A stretch of 46,562 nt of DNA, from contig JAUWZM010000013.1 in the NCBI GenBank assembly GCA_030615365.1, positions 1 to 46,562 of the forward strand, in the 5' to 3' direction. Position numbers and translations under genes: made by a program. Below are positions 1 to 7,411 of the stretch, piece after piece. How positions within the stretch are numbered: position 1 is the stretch's first letter; each line of letters begins with the position of its first letter. This DNA comes from Candidatus Aerophobota bacterium. Its GTDB lineage: Bacteria; Aerophobota; Aerophobia; Aerophobales; B3-G15. The notes under the pieces are model-generated. The model made no database searches and was not told the origin of the DNA. It saw nothing but the letters and a program-made list of their open reading frames with translations.

Positions 1-154
1 CCTCACTGGTCTTTGTCCCTTGACTTTCCAATTGGGCCACATAGGTAGTTAAATAATCACCCGGGGGAAGATCAATAATAACAAATGTAATAACTGAAAT
101 AATTATCAGGGTAGGAATTGCAAAAATAAGACGACGAATAATATAGGAAAGCAT
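1..154 (-). CDS. Oligopeptide-type ABC transporter permease (DppB/OppB-like), N-terminal fragment
   Basis: The first 51 codons of a gene running off the left edge. The protein begins MLSYIIRRLIFAIPTLIIIS, followed by a loop with DLPPGDY. This is the standard start of inner-membrane permeases of the peptide/nickel (DppB/OppB) family: a basic YIIRR stretch, a first membrane helix at about residues 8-28, then an extracytoplasmic loop with a PGD-type motif. The ATG at 154 is preceded by a GAGGTG ribosome-binding site. Such permeases import oligopeptides or oligosaccharides together with a DppC-type partner, ATPases and a family 5 binding protein. A family 5 binding protein does occur in the window (16320), but it is 16 kb away on the other strand, so a link is only possible. 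The family call is firm and the substrate is unknown. Confidence 0.85.
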   Translation of the reverse strand, partial: MLSYIIRRLIFAIPTLIIISVITFVIIDLPPGDYLTTYVAQLESQGTKTSE

Positions 155-246
155 TTAAGCACCTCAGGATTCTGCAGATTCTTTTCCGAAAAACTTCCCA
201 AAGGAAATTTAATCATTTAATTTCTTGGCATGGTTCATTAATTATC

Positions 247-1485
247 TCAAGCGAAAAACCGCCTGTGTTTCGCAGTCCAAGCCATTAGTTCATCAGTCCA
301 AGTCATTGAATTCTTAAACTCGGGCACTTCATCATAGGAAATCCGATAGCAGCGATAAATCCCTGACTCTATACGTATCTCACCCTCTTGCCGACGTTGA
401 GTCTTATGTGGATTGATATATTCCCATACAATCTCACCATCAGGGGTTATCTCAAATAACCTCCCCTTGTGAGCATCCAGGGAAAGAGTATTACCATTGG
501 GAAGTCGTTGGACACTTCCCCATTTATAGCTGAAAAATTTGTTATAATAATACTCTAAAGGATCATAAACATACTCCCAGATTATCTTCTCTGAAATGGG
601 ATTCACTTCAACAAGTCGAGTATAGAAGCGACCTTCTCGCGGATATCCCCCCACACCTCCATTATCATAAATGAGAATATTACCATTGGAGAGCATATTA
701 GGATGATGTTGACCTATCAATTCACCTCTTCCCCACTGCCAGACTACCTTACCCGTATCTCTGCCAATAATGTAAATTGTATTAGTATTTCTTTGGCTAC
801 TTAAAATGTTCCCTTTACGGAATCTTTTGTCTTTTTTCCCCAAAGGTGTATCAGGAAGTACCTCAACAGTATTTGTATGTAGATAATCACCCAGAGCAGT
901 AGGCAAATGAATCCCTGGTTCTTTCCGAATAATATCCCTCGTTTCTTTACTGAAACCAAATTCATCAAAGTGTTCGTGAGAATGCCATATCCAGACCAGT
1001 TTACCTTTAGGTGTTACTTCAATAAAATAATCGGACGCAAGAAGATGATCGGAAATGGCAGGTTCTTTTATCTCTTCATTAGCCAGGATAAGAGTATTAC
1101 CATTTTCTAATCGCTGAAAATCATGATGAGCACCTTTAATCTTATAATTCGGATCCCATGCAACCAGTCCGGCACCTCCATGAGGATCAGATTCTCCCCC
1201 TTCAGGACGGTAGTACCAGACTACTTTTCCCAACCAATCTACCTCTGTTAGCCAGTCCGAGGCATAAATAATATGCCCTCCCCCCACATACTTAGCGTGA
1301 TATGTAGTTTTAAGAGATCTATCATCTCCTCTTGCAAACCATATGTGAACAACCCTACCTTCCATATCAATTAAGTAAATCATAGGGGAACCAAAAGGGC
1401 AAAACAAAGTATACCCATTAAAACACTTTTCAGGTTTGTAAACTGTTACTCCTACAGGCCATTCTAAAATTGAGTGTTGGACCAT
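247..1485 (-). CDS. Arylsulfotransferase (ASST)-like beta-propeller protein
   Basis: A 412-aa protein of repeated beta-propeller blades of the kind GKVVWQWGRG, GEIVWEYINP, GKLVWIWHSH, with NGNTL turns (RLENGNTLIL, RLPNGNTLSL, LSNGNILIYD). HHDFQRLENGNTL at about residues 119-131 and an HTNTVEVL segment resemble the arylsulfotransferase families (ASST and Arylsulfotran_2), in which histidines in the propeller take part in sulfuryl transfer. There is no signal peptide, although classical ASST is periplasmic, so the protein may be a cytoplasmic member or a non-catalytic propeller. The start ATG has an AGGAGG site 7-8 bases upstream. Tandem TTAGTTTA sequences in its promoter match the half-site of the palindrome upstream of the neighbouring ROK repressor, which suggests ROK control. 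The fold is confident; the activity is not. Confidence 0.7.
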   Translation of the reverse strand: MVQHSILEWPVGVTVYKPEKCFNGYTLFCPFGSPMIYLIDMEGRVVHIWFARGDDRSLKTTYHAKYVGGGHIIYASDWLTEVDWLGKVVWYYRPEGGESDPHGGAGLVAWDPNYKIKGAHHDFQRLENGNTLILANEEIKEPAISDHLLASDYFIEVTPKGKLVWIWHSHEHFDEFGFSKETRDIIRKEPGIHLPTALGDYLHTNTVEVLPDTPLGKKDKRFRKGNILSSQRNTNTIYIIGRDTGKVVWQWGRGELIGQHHPNMLSNGNILIYDNGGVGGYPREGRFYTRLVEVNPISEKIIWEYVYDPLEYYYNKFFSYKWGSVQRLPNGNTLSLDAHKGRLFEITPDGEIVWEYINPHKTQRRQEGEIRIESGIYRCYRISYDEVPEFKNSMTWTDELMAWTAKHRRFFA

Positions 1486-1497
1486 TAAAAAACCTCC

Positions 1498-1535
1498 TCA
1501 TATAATATGTTTAGTTTAATACTTAGTTTAGTTAT
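1498..1535 (-). promoter_or_regulatory. Promoter region of the ASST-like gene with repeated TTAGTTTA boxes
   Basis: The 8-mer TTAGTTTA occurs at 1511-1518 and 1523-1530, with a related TTTAGTTA at 1528-1535. An A/T-rich -10-like stretch (TATTAT on the minus strand) lies at about 1500-1508, between these boxes and the ribosome-binding site. The boxes resemble the half-site TTAGTTAA of the perfect palindrome upstream of the ROK gene (3110-3134), and would sit around the -35 region. The regulatory role is inferred. Confidence 0.4.
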
Positions 1536-1890
1536 TTGATTTTAACAATCAAATCGTTCTTTGAAAGCTTGACTCTGGGACCGAAACTTTTTATCCTATC
1601 CATGAAGAGCTTCGGAGAAGGATGAGGGAAAATGCAATTTCTCCTTGCGGCTTTAACCGCTATCAAAAGTGGACATTCCTGGGTCCATTTGCCGAAGATG
1701 CTAGATGCTAACACACATGTTACAACAAACTTGAGCAAGACCCTTCTACTGAGTGTCCTTGCCTGGGACAGATATGGTTCTTCATCGAGTTCGGTAAACT
1801 CCTCAGAAAGAACAGGAGGCAACCATTTTTCAGTAGTTCTATCACCGATTTTGAGCCAGGTGGCTCTAAAATTATCTATTTTTTATCTTT
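1536..1890. other. Gap without a recognised gene
   Basis: No convincing gene lies between the ASST-like gene promoter and the ROK repressor. An open frame on the minus strand (about 1532-1870, no ATG, closed upstream by TAA) reads like protein around WLKIGDRTTEKWLPPVLSEE and could be a decayed remnant. I do not recognise a family, and it has no ribosome-binding site. Confidence 0.4.
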
Positions 1891-3099
1891 TTACAAGGTA
1901 CGCAGGCTATAGTAGTAGTTATCAATGCATAGCCTTAGTCCTCCGTATAAAGAAGATTTATCTTGAAGAGTAGATATTTTTATCTCTGGTGGAACTTGAG
2001 TTCCCCATGCTACAATTTTTTTTAAATCATCAAGAAAGAATTCTCCTGAATGGGTTAGCCCTCCTTCTAAAATGATTAGCTCTGGATTTAGTAAAGAAGA
2101 TATATTGCTAATAGTTATTCCTAAATTTTCAATCCATTCATTTACTATATTTTTGACCAATATATTACCCTTTTTATAAGCCTCAAACAGCTTTTTTGGG
2201 GTAATCCCATTAGTTAGAGTAGAAAATGCATCTTTTTTAAAAGATTCTCTTTGAATCATTTCCTTAGCTTTTTTAACTAATGCAGGACCTGTAGCTAAAT
2301 TTTCCAGGCAACCAAATTTGCCAGAGCTTTTAAATAAATAATCTCTACCGGGGATAAACCAGCCAACCTCTCCTGCATAATAATTTGTTCCCCGGAATAG
2401 TTTACCATTTATAATGATAGCTCCCCCAATTACTGTACCCAAGGAGATATAAACTATATTCCTATATTTTTCCTGTTCTTTCCAAAACTCTCCTATGGCA
2501 GCTAAATTGACATCATTTTCAATCCAGATAGAAATAGGAAGATTCTTCCTTAATTTTTCTCTTAATAGATATCCCTCCGCTCCTTCAATATTAGGGGAGG
2601 AGCTAACAGTTCCCTTTTCTATGTCTACTACTCCTTGGGCTGCAATTGCAATACCCTTAAGTTTTTTCTTAGGGATATTAGCACCCTTTAAGATCTTCTT
2701 GATTTTTTCAGGGATAACTTTAATTATTTTATCCCAATTATGGGGATTATTAATATGGTATCTTTCCAGAAGCTCCCCCGATAAATCACCCAGACCAAAG
2801 GTAATTTTAGTTCCCCCTATATCAATACTCCCAAAGTAAGCAGCTTTTACATTAAACTTCAATATTTCTGGTTTTCTTCCAGTGTTTCCTCGATCTTTGG
2901 GAGAATTTTCTTTAAGAACTAACTTTTTTCTTAGCAAAGCGTCAACTGCTCGGGATACACTGGGCTTACTAAGGCCGGTTTTGCGAGCAATTTCAGCTCG
3001 GGAAATGGGACTATTTATTCGAATTTGCTCCATAACCAAACTTTGGTTTAACCTACCCATAGATTCTGGTCTGGTAACAATTTTTCCGAGGGTATTCAT
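1891..3099 (-). CDS. ROK-family transcriptional repressor (XylR/NagC type)
   Basis: The N-terminus holds a winged helix: NSPISRAEIARKTGLSKPSV at about residues 29-48, followed by a wing ending GNTGRKP. The rest is a ROK domain: the phosphate-binding signature DIGGTKITFGLGDLSGE near residue 96, the sugar-binding ENDVNLAAIGE near 196, and EVGWFIPG near 245. The usual ROK zinc site (CGCxGC after a HxE/GH) is reduced to a single cysteine in KFGCLENLATG, so zinc is probably not bound. Family members repress sugar genes and respond to a sugar or sugar phosphate. The ATG at 3099 has AAGG five bases upstream; a GTG at 3105 is an alternative. A perfect inverted repeat lies just upstream (3110-3134), consistent with autoregulation. 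Sugar kinase activity is unlikely given the DNA-binding domain. Confidence 0.88.
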   Translation of the reverse strand: MNTLGKIVTRPESMGRLNQSLVMEQIRINSPISRAEIARKTGLSKPSVSRAVDALLRKKLVLKENSPKDRGNTGRKPEILKFNVKAAYFGSIDIGGTKITFGLGDLSGELLERYHINNPHNWDKIIKVIPEKIKKILKGANIPKKKLKGIAIAAQGVVDIEKGTVSSSPNIEGAEGYLLREKLRKNLPISIWIENDVNLAAIGEFWKEQEKYRNIVYISLGTVIGGAIIINGKLFRGTNYYAGEVGWFIPGRDYLFKSSGKFGCLENLATGPALVKKAKEMIQRESFKKDAFSTLTNGITPKKLFEAYKKGNILVKNIVNEWIENLGITISNISSLLNPELIILEGGLTHSGEFFLDDLKKIVAWGTQVPPEIKISTLQDKSSLYGGLRLCIDNYYYSLRTL

Positions 3100-3109
3100 T
3101 TTCACCTTT

Positions 3110-3134
3110 TTAGTTAATAACCTTTCTTAACTAA
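3110..3134. promoter_or_regulatory. Palindromic operator upstream of the ROK gene
   Basis: TTAGTTAA (3110-3117) and TTAACTAA (3127-3134) form a perfect 8-bp inverted repeat with a 9-bp spacer, 11 bases from the start codon. XylR/ROK-family operators are known to be A/T-rich palindromes with TTAGTT/AACTAA arms, so this is a good autoregulatory site. Assignment to this protein is inferred. Confidence 0.6.
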
Positions 3135-3184
3135 TTATATATTATATGCATAGTTTATTTTCTGTCAAGGGCGCGCATCAAATC

Positions 3185-3236
3185 ATATAAAATCTAACCG
3201 AAAGAGTATTGGTTAAATAATATAAAAAGTAACCGA
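3185..3236. repeat. Two 17-bp direct repeats upstream of the ROK gene
   Basis: ATATAAAATCTAACCGA (3185-3201) and ATATAAAAAGTAACCGA (3220-3236) differ at two positions and are 35 bp apart centre to centre. The repeats could be a second regulator's site or degenerate -10 elements. No function can be assigned. Confidence 0.4.
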
Positions 3237-3276
3237 GAATAGTGCCACGCGCTTTCGTTTACGCTCAGCGCCCCTT

Positions 3277-3315
3277 CAAGATACCCCCACCCTCAAAGAG
3301 GATGGGGGTATCTTG
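3277..3315. repeat. Long GC-rich hairpin between ROK and NDK genes
   Basis: A 13-bp perfect inverted repeat, CAAGATACCCCCA (3277-3289) against TGGGGGTATCTTG (3303-3315), extended inward by CCTC/GAGG after one mismatch, leaving an AAA loop. No T-run follows on either strand, so it is not a classical terminator. The surrounding 3240-3560 has open frames on both strands that look like chance products. I see no other gene between the ROK and NDK genes. Confidence 0.55.
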
Positions 3316-3537
3316 CACTATTAGTGTACGTTGTGCTGAGATTGCTACAGGATGGTGGGAAGGAGAGGCAGTAATGGGTAAAGGCCAGAAAAGAACATTT
3401 AATATCTTAAAGGTTCTTATTGGAGCCCATTTAAGGAATCGCGTAAATAAGCTACTTTTTTTGACCATTACTTCATCAAAGAAAACATCTAAAAGATTCC
3501 CTTACGCGCTTCTTTTTTTAAAGATACCAGATAAATC

Positions 3538-3564
3538 AAGAAAATCTTTCACTTCGTGAAAGAT
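3538..3564 (-). terminator. Rho-independent terminator after the NDK gene
   Basis: On the minus strand, ATCTTTCAC-GAA-GTGAAAGAT forms a 9-bp stem with a 3-base loop, followed by TTTCTTGATTT. It begins 47 bases past the stop codon of the nucleoside diphosphate kinase gene. The stem is A/T-rich, so strength is uncertain. Confidence 0.5.
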
Positions 3565-3610
3565 AACTTACCTTTTTTAATAATGAAAATTTTTGGGGAA
3601 ATTGAAGTTC

Positions 3611-4771
3611 TTAGCTTCCATAGTATTTTTCTACCAGAGGTGCTATTTCATCTTCTTCTATATTAATAATTTTTAACTCTCTTTCTGCCGATTCCTCAGA
3701 ATCAGAAGCATGGGCACCGTTCTTTATTACATCATGACCAAAATCTTTTCTCACTGTTCCTGGTGCAGCTTCCTCAGGATTGGTTTCACCCAGAACTTTT
3801 CTAATCTTGCGGATAGCATCCTCTCCTTCATACACTAAAGCTAAGCATTTCTCCAACCCTGGTTTTTTCCTATCCTCTAAAGGTGTAGTTTCTGGATTTT
3901 TCCCGCTCATAAATTTAATTATCTTGTTAAACTCGTGTTGAGCCTTATAGACTTTAAGTTCCTCGGCTATTTTCTCCTCTATTTCTTCGGGAAAAGTAAA
4001 ATCAAATTTTCCCGTAAGAAAAATGTGAATTTCCTGACAGAGAGCTCTTTTCATTTTTTCAGTAAGTCTTTCCTGAATGGGTTTATAGAAGTTTTCTGCC
4101 TGCTCGACTCCCATTTGAATTACCTTTGCTCCAATAATGAAAAGGCCAGTTTGAGAGAATCTATCTATGATATTACCGGCTTTAGAGCTTAACTCCTGAA
4201 AGCTGTCGGGTTTTATAAGCACTAAGGTTTTTTGTGGTTTCACTTTGGGAGGATAGGAGATTACTCCCTTTAGGACTCCCCCATCTTTTTGAGAGTACTC
4301 AGACCAAACTTTAAGTTCTTCTTCCACTTCCCTCTCACCCATACCAATAAGAGCTGCTGGTTCAAAGTACTTAATCTTCCCTCCCTCCTCTATGTAGTCA
4401 CCGTACGTTCCCCGGATGGTTTCTCCTATGGATACTTTAGTAATATGACCTACCACTCTTTTTATTTCCCTTATTGCGTTTTCTCCTTCGAAGAGAAGAA
4501 ACATAACCCGGGGAAGAAGATCACTCCTTTTTTGAAGAAGATAGTTAGCAAAAAGGTACTTTTCAATTTCCTTAACAATTTTATTATCTACCTGATGGAA
4601 GGCAAGCATTACGCTGGCGTATTTTTTTACTAATTCCTCACTCGGGGAAAACATTCTTGCTGCCACCAGATTTAGTTTTCCCCAGGAAAGAAGGCGATTG
4701 ATTACCCCTCCGGTGCGAGATTTTCTGATAGTATAGGGATTAATTAACACATAACCTAATTGTTTCGCCAT
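3611..4771 (-). CDS. Two-domain nucleoside diphosphate kinase, first domain degenerate
   Basis: A 386-aa protein built as two NDK-like domains; normal NDKs have 130-150 residues. The second domain begins TLVLIKPDSF (residue 182) and keeps the family landmarks: an EGEDAI block near 318, GTVRKDFG near 340, and the active-site box NGAHASDS with the phospho-accepting His at about 354. The first domain starts GYVLINPYT (residue 6) and has its own EGENAI and GTYGDY blocks, but it ends in KIKYFEPAALIG where HxSDS should be, so it lacks the catalytic histidine. Both domains carry a large insertion in the middle. I chose the ATG at 4771 because the NDK fold starts right there and a GAGGGCAGGG stretch lies upstream; a start at 4828 adds 19 residues. 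Probable role: NTP synthesis from NDP and ATP, with a pseudo-NDK domain for regulation or oligomer contacts. Confidence 0.8.
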   Translation of the reverse strand: MAKQLGYVLINPYTIRKSRTGGVINRLLSWGKLNLVAARMFSPSEELVKKYASVMLAFHQVDNKIVKEIEKYLFANYLLQKRSDLLPRVMFLLFEGENAIREIKRVVGHITKVSIGETIRGTYGDYIEEGGKIKYFEPAALIGMGEREVEEELKVWSEYSQKDGGVLKGVISYPPKVKPQKTLVLIKPDSFQELSSKAGNIIDRFSQTGLFIIGAKVIQMGVEQAENFYKPIQERLTEKMKRALCQEIHIFLTGKFDFTFPEEIEEKIAEELKVYKAQHEFNKIIKFMSGKNPETTPLEDRKKPGLEKCLALVYEGEDAIRKIRKVLGETNPEEAAPGTVRKDFGHDVIKNGAHASDSEESAERELKIINIEEDEIAPLVEKYYGS

Positions 4772-4846
4772 GACCCTGCCCTCATATTTTATTGCTAATA
4801 CTATATTAACTTTTTCTAAAAATGTCAAGATAGTCCCGTAGTCCCC

Positions 4847-5470
4847 TTACCAATTGTTGATATCATCCTCCAGATAGCCGTTAGCGTTTCCCTTTCCACT
4901 GGGACTTAGCTCGTCTACAATTCCATCATTATCATCATCCATTGTATTTTGGCAGTAGTTTCCATCCTCAAATTCATTCGCATCCTTATCATCAGTGCCC
5001 GTTTTCCCATCATATCCCTTGGAATAGATGTCAAAGCTAACGGTATTATGAAAAGGAGGATGGGTGACAGAGTCATCATCTTCATCGGTCCGATATGTCC
5101 ATACGTGAATTTTGTCTTCTTTGCCCCGTGCCCAGGGATCCAACAGCTCTCCTGTGAGAGAGTTTGCTTCCTTTTCTCTAAATTCAAGGTAAGGACCATT
5201 CCATCCAGGTAAATCTCGAATAGGATCATCTTCATCGGGATCTAAAGCTTCTCTTAAAGAAGCAGAGTTCTTTTTATCAGGAGGATAAAGCCCGGTATCT
5301 ATTTTGTACATTGAAATGGCGAGTTCCAGTTTACCGATGAAAGATTTTGCTGTTGATCGTTTAGTTTTCTGGATAGCAGTGAAAAAGTTAAAGATCGCTA
5401 CTGTAGAAATAATAATTATAACCGCTACCACTATCAGAAGTTCCACTATGGTAAATCCAGAGGATCTCAT
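4847..5470 (-). CDS. Type II secretion / type IV pilin-like pseudopilin (GspG-like)
   Basis: A 207-aa prepilin. The N-terminus MRSSGFTIVELLIVVAVIII has the prepilin peptidase site G|FTIVEL with Glu at +5 and one hydrophobic helix. The body matches GspG: TGLYPP near residue 60, a GPYL turn after an LPGW segment, LLDPWARGK near 109, and FDIYSKGYDGKTGT near 147. The C-terminus is an acidic DDDNDGIVDE stretch ending DDINNW, the calcium-binding loop typical of GspG. GspG forms the pseudopilus shaft of type II secretion, so an outer membrane is likely. No other gsp gene is nearby; scattered single pseudopilins are common. GAGAG precedes the ATG. Confidence 0.82.
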   Translation of the reverse strand: MRSSGFTIVELLIVVAVIIIISTVAIFNFFTAIQKTKRSTAKSFIGKLELAISMYKIDTGLYPPDKKNSASLREALDPDEDDPIRDLPGWNGPYLEFREKEANSLTGELLDPWARGKEDKIHVWTYRTDEDDDSVTHPPFHNTVSFDIYSKGYDGKTGTDDKDANEFEDGNYCQNTMDDDNDGIVDELSPSGKGNANGYLEDDINNW

Positions 5471-5568
5471 GTTTGCTCTCTTTAGAAGTCTTTTTACATT
5501 AACAAAGTATCAAAAGTTGTCAAGAAATCTTGGCCAGCTTTTAAGAAAAATTTAGATGATTTGGAGGG

Positions 5569-5596
5569 TTGACTTGACAGAAAAAAGGAATATAAT
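5569..5596 (+). promoter_or_regulatory. Sigma-70 type promoter upstream of the LacI-family gene
   Basis: TTGACT (5569-5574), a 16-bp spacer, then TATAAT (5591-5596). It predicts a start near 5603, just ahead of the first AACGTTATGCTA site. The transcript would have a leader of about 330 bases before the regulator, holding the palindrome array at 5769-5848. Confidence 0.55.
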
Positions 5597-5608
5597 AATA
5601 TAAATATG

Positions 5609-5707
5609 AGAACGTTATGCTACCTGCTTGCAATGAAAGTACCTATAGATAGTATAATGAGAATATTTAAAAGAGTAAATTTGTCAGGAAATGGAAACGT
5701 TATGCTA
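5609..5707. promoter_or_regulatory. Two identical LacI-type operator-like sites
   Basis: AACGTTATGCTA occurs at 5611-5622 and 5696-5707, 85 bp (about eight helical turns) apart, each centred on the AACGTT palindrome seen in many LacI/CcpA-family operators. The first overlaps the predicted transcription start of the promoter at 5569-5596. A related AAACGTTA lies at 7009-7016, just after the regulator gene and before the permeases. Binding by the adjacent regulator is inferred. Confidence 0.45.
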
Positions 5708-5768
5708 TTTATGGAGATTAAATGAAGAAGAAAGAATTTGAACTCATTAAATTTCTCCGTCTGGGCAG

Positions 5769-5848
5769 GGGAGGCTTTAGCCTCCCGATTGCTTTTTAAC
5801 TCTTGCTTCACAGAGGGCGACTAAAGTCGCCCCTACCCACAAGTGGGT
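5769..5848. repeat. Array of three small palindromes
   Basis: Three hairpins in 80 bp: GGGAGGCT/AGCCTCCC (5769-5786), GGGCGACT/AGTCGCCC (5815-5832) and ACCCAC/GTGGGT (5835-5848), all with two-base centres. Similar units occur at 27925-28049 and 38495-38511. The first is followed by a T-run after a short gap and could act as a terminator. This explains much of the 463-bp gap; no gene is seen there. Confidence 0.6.
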
Positions 5849-5933
5849 TGTTTAGAATTTTGGTGAACCGAATAGGGTTAAAAGGACAAAAAGAGGAGTT
5901 CTTAAACTGCCTCAAAAATTTGAAAATAGTGTT

Positions 5934-6986
5934 ATGAGTAATGATAATCAAAAGAAAAAAAGGGGCAATGTTACCCTGAGAGATGTTGCCTTAAGAGCTG
6001 GGGTGTGCACCTCTACTGTGGGAAGAGTGGCGGGAAACTATGGATATGTGAGTGAGAAAACCAAAAGAAAAGTACTCAGGGCAATAAAAGAAATTGGATA
6101 TTATCCTAATGCTGTTGCCAGAAGTCTAAAAACCAGTCGTACTCAAACCATAGCTTATCTTGTGCCCAGTATAACCAATCCTTTTTTCTCGCAAATAGCA
6201 AGCTCTATCGAAGATCTTGCCTCATCTCATGAATATAACTTGATCTTGTGCAATGCCGGCACGAAAGCTGATAAATTAAGAAAAATAACCACTATGCTTT
6301 TGGAAAGTAGAGTAGCAGGCATAATACATTCTCTACCCAGTACAGATGCCCTATATAACCTGGTAGAAATTTTTCGAAATGCACGTATTCCTATTGTTTC
6401 TGCTGGGTCTCGCAGATTTACAGAAGTAGATAGAGTAATGACCGATGAGGTGCAGGGTGCTCAAGATGCCACCCGGTTCCTTCTGGAGCTTGGCCACTCT
6501 CGTATCGCACTTCTTGCGGTCAAAAATAGTACTACCAGCAAGCTAAGGACTCAAGGATACAGAAAGACCTTTCAACAAACAAAGAATACACTTAATAAAG
6601 AGCTCATTATAGAAGGTTCTGATTTCAGTGAAGATTCTGGATATACACTAATGAAGGTTCTTTTGAGTAGAAGCGAGCGCCCTACAGCAGTAATTGCCTT
6701 CAATGATGTTATGGCTGTGGGTGCCATACGTGCTATTGAAGAGGAGGGTTTATCTATACCTAAGGATATTTCTCTGATAGGTTTTGATGACACCATCGCC
6801 AGACTAACTAAACCTCGTCTTACTTCAGTAGCACTACCAATGAGAGAAATAGGCAGAGTAGCGATCCGAATTTTGCTGGATCGTATCGAGAGAAACGATA
6901 GGGGAGAGCCAAAAACAATATTACTACCGGAAAAGCTTGTAGTAAGGAATTCAACAGGCAGGCCTTCCGCAAATCATCGTTTATAG
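5934..6986 (+). CDS. LacI-family transcriptional regulator
   Basis: A 350-aa protein with a LacI-type helix-turn-helix at residues about 13-60 (TLRDVALRAGVCTSTVGRVA, then the hinge YYPNAVARSLKT), followed by a periplasmic-binding-protein-like effector domain: TIAYLVPSITNPFF near 73, FNDVMAVGAIRA near 260, and ISLIGFDDT near 284. Such proteins repress sugar genes until a sugar binds. The ATG at 5934 has no good ribosome-binding site. AGAGGAG at 5892-5898 is placed for a rare in-frame CTG at 5907, so the true start is uncertain. The operator-like AACGTTATGCTA pair lies upstream. The downstream permease and glycosidase genes are the obvious regulon. Confidence 0.9.
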   Translation: MSNDNQKKKRGNVTLRDVALRAGVCTSTVGRVAGNYGYVSEKTKRKVLRAIKEIGYYPNAVARSLKTSRTQTIAYLVPSITNPFFSQIASSIEDLASSHEYNLILCNAGTKADKLRKITTMLLESRVAGIIHSLPSTDALYNLVEIFRNARIPIVSAGSRRFTEVDRVMTDEVQGAQDATRFLLELGHSRIALLAVKNSTTSKLRTQGYRKTFQQTKNTLNKELIIEGSDFSEDSGYTLMKVLLSRSERPTAVIAFNDVMAVGAIRAIEEEGLSIPKDISLIGFDDTIARLTKPRLTSVALPMREIGRVAIRILLDRIERNDRGEPKTILLPEKLVVRNSTGRPSANHRL

Positions 6987-7030
6987 CTTCACTTAATGAA
7001 GAAAGGGGAAACGTTAAATAATCAAATTTC

Positions 7031-7221
7031 GTAACAGTTCAGGTCACTAAGTCACCAAGGCACAAAGTAGTGATATAAACTCGTCTGCCTCGTCTATTTG
7101 GCCTGTCTGGTCTATTTCGTCTATCTCGTTAGTCTCGTTCTTTTCGTTGATTTCATCAATGTATTAACTCTTCTACGTATTAATCTTGGTGTCTTCGTGT
7201 CTTTGTGGCTGAATAGTAACT
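7031..7221. mobile_element. MITE-like element 1 with 7-bp flanking direct repeats
   Basis: A non-coding segment with inverted ends: left GTAACAGTTCAGGTCACTAA, right (reversed) GTTACTATTCAGCCACAAAG. It sits directly between two copies of AAATTTC (7024-7030 and 7222-7228). The interior is simple-sequence rich (repeats of TCGTCT/TCGTT). The duplicated segment at 18492 looks like the same locus without the insert. This fits a miniature inverted-repeat element with a 7-bp target-site duplication. It fills part of the 425-bp gap before the permeases. Confidence 0.6.
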
Positions 7222-7223
7222 AA

Positions 7224-7348
7224 ATTTCTTTTTAGAATCTTTCAGGAAAGAATGAACCATGTCAAATTTTGACTTACTCAATAATAGAGATTTCATGTTC
7301 TCTAAAAATAATTGCTAAGAAAGAAAAGGCAAAAACCCAAGGAGTGGG
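7224..7348. repeat. Duplicated leader segment, copy A
   Basis: About 125 bp, roughly 90% identical to 18492-18616 (both contain CAGGAAAGAATG, the segment GTCAAATTTTGACTTACTCA and TTTCATGTTCTCTAAAAATA). Copy A has a one-base insertion relative to copy B in the only long frame, so the segment is probably not coding. It precedes the permease operon. Confidence 0.7.
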
Positions 7349-7411
7349 ATTTAAAATAGCTCTCACTCTAACTAAGATTTTGGATGTAAAGTGGGTTATA
7401 AGGAGCATTAA

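Noticed and set aside
1532..1973. Open frames of 96 and 113 codons between ASST-like and ROK genes
   Set aside because: They overlap on opposite strands, lack ribosome-binding sites and match no family; at most a decayed remnant.
3242..3559. Open frames around the hairpin before the NDK gene
   Set aside because: Low-complexity composition, hairpin inside, no ribosome-binding site; chance frames.
5606..5725. Short frame starting at an ATG near 5606
   Set aside because: About 39 codons spanning both operator-like sites; no ribosome-binding site; likely chance.
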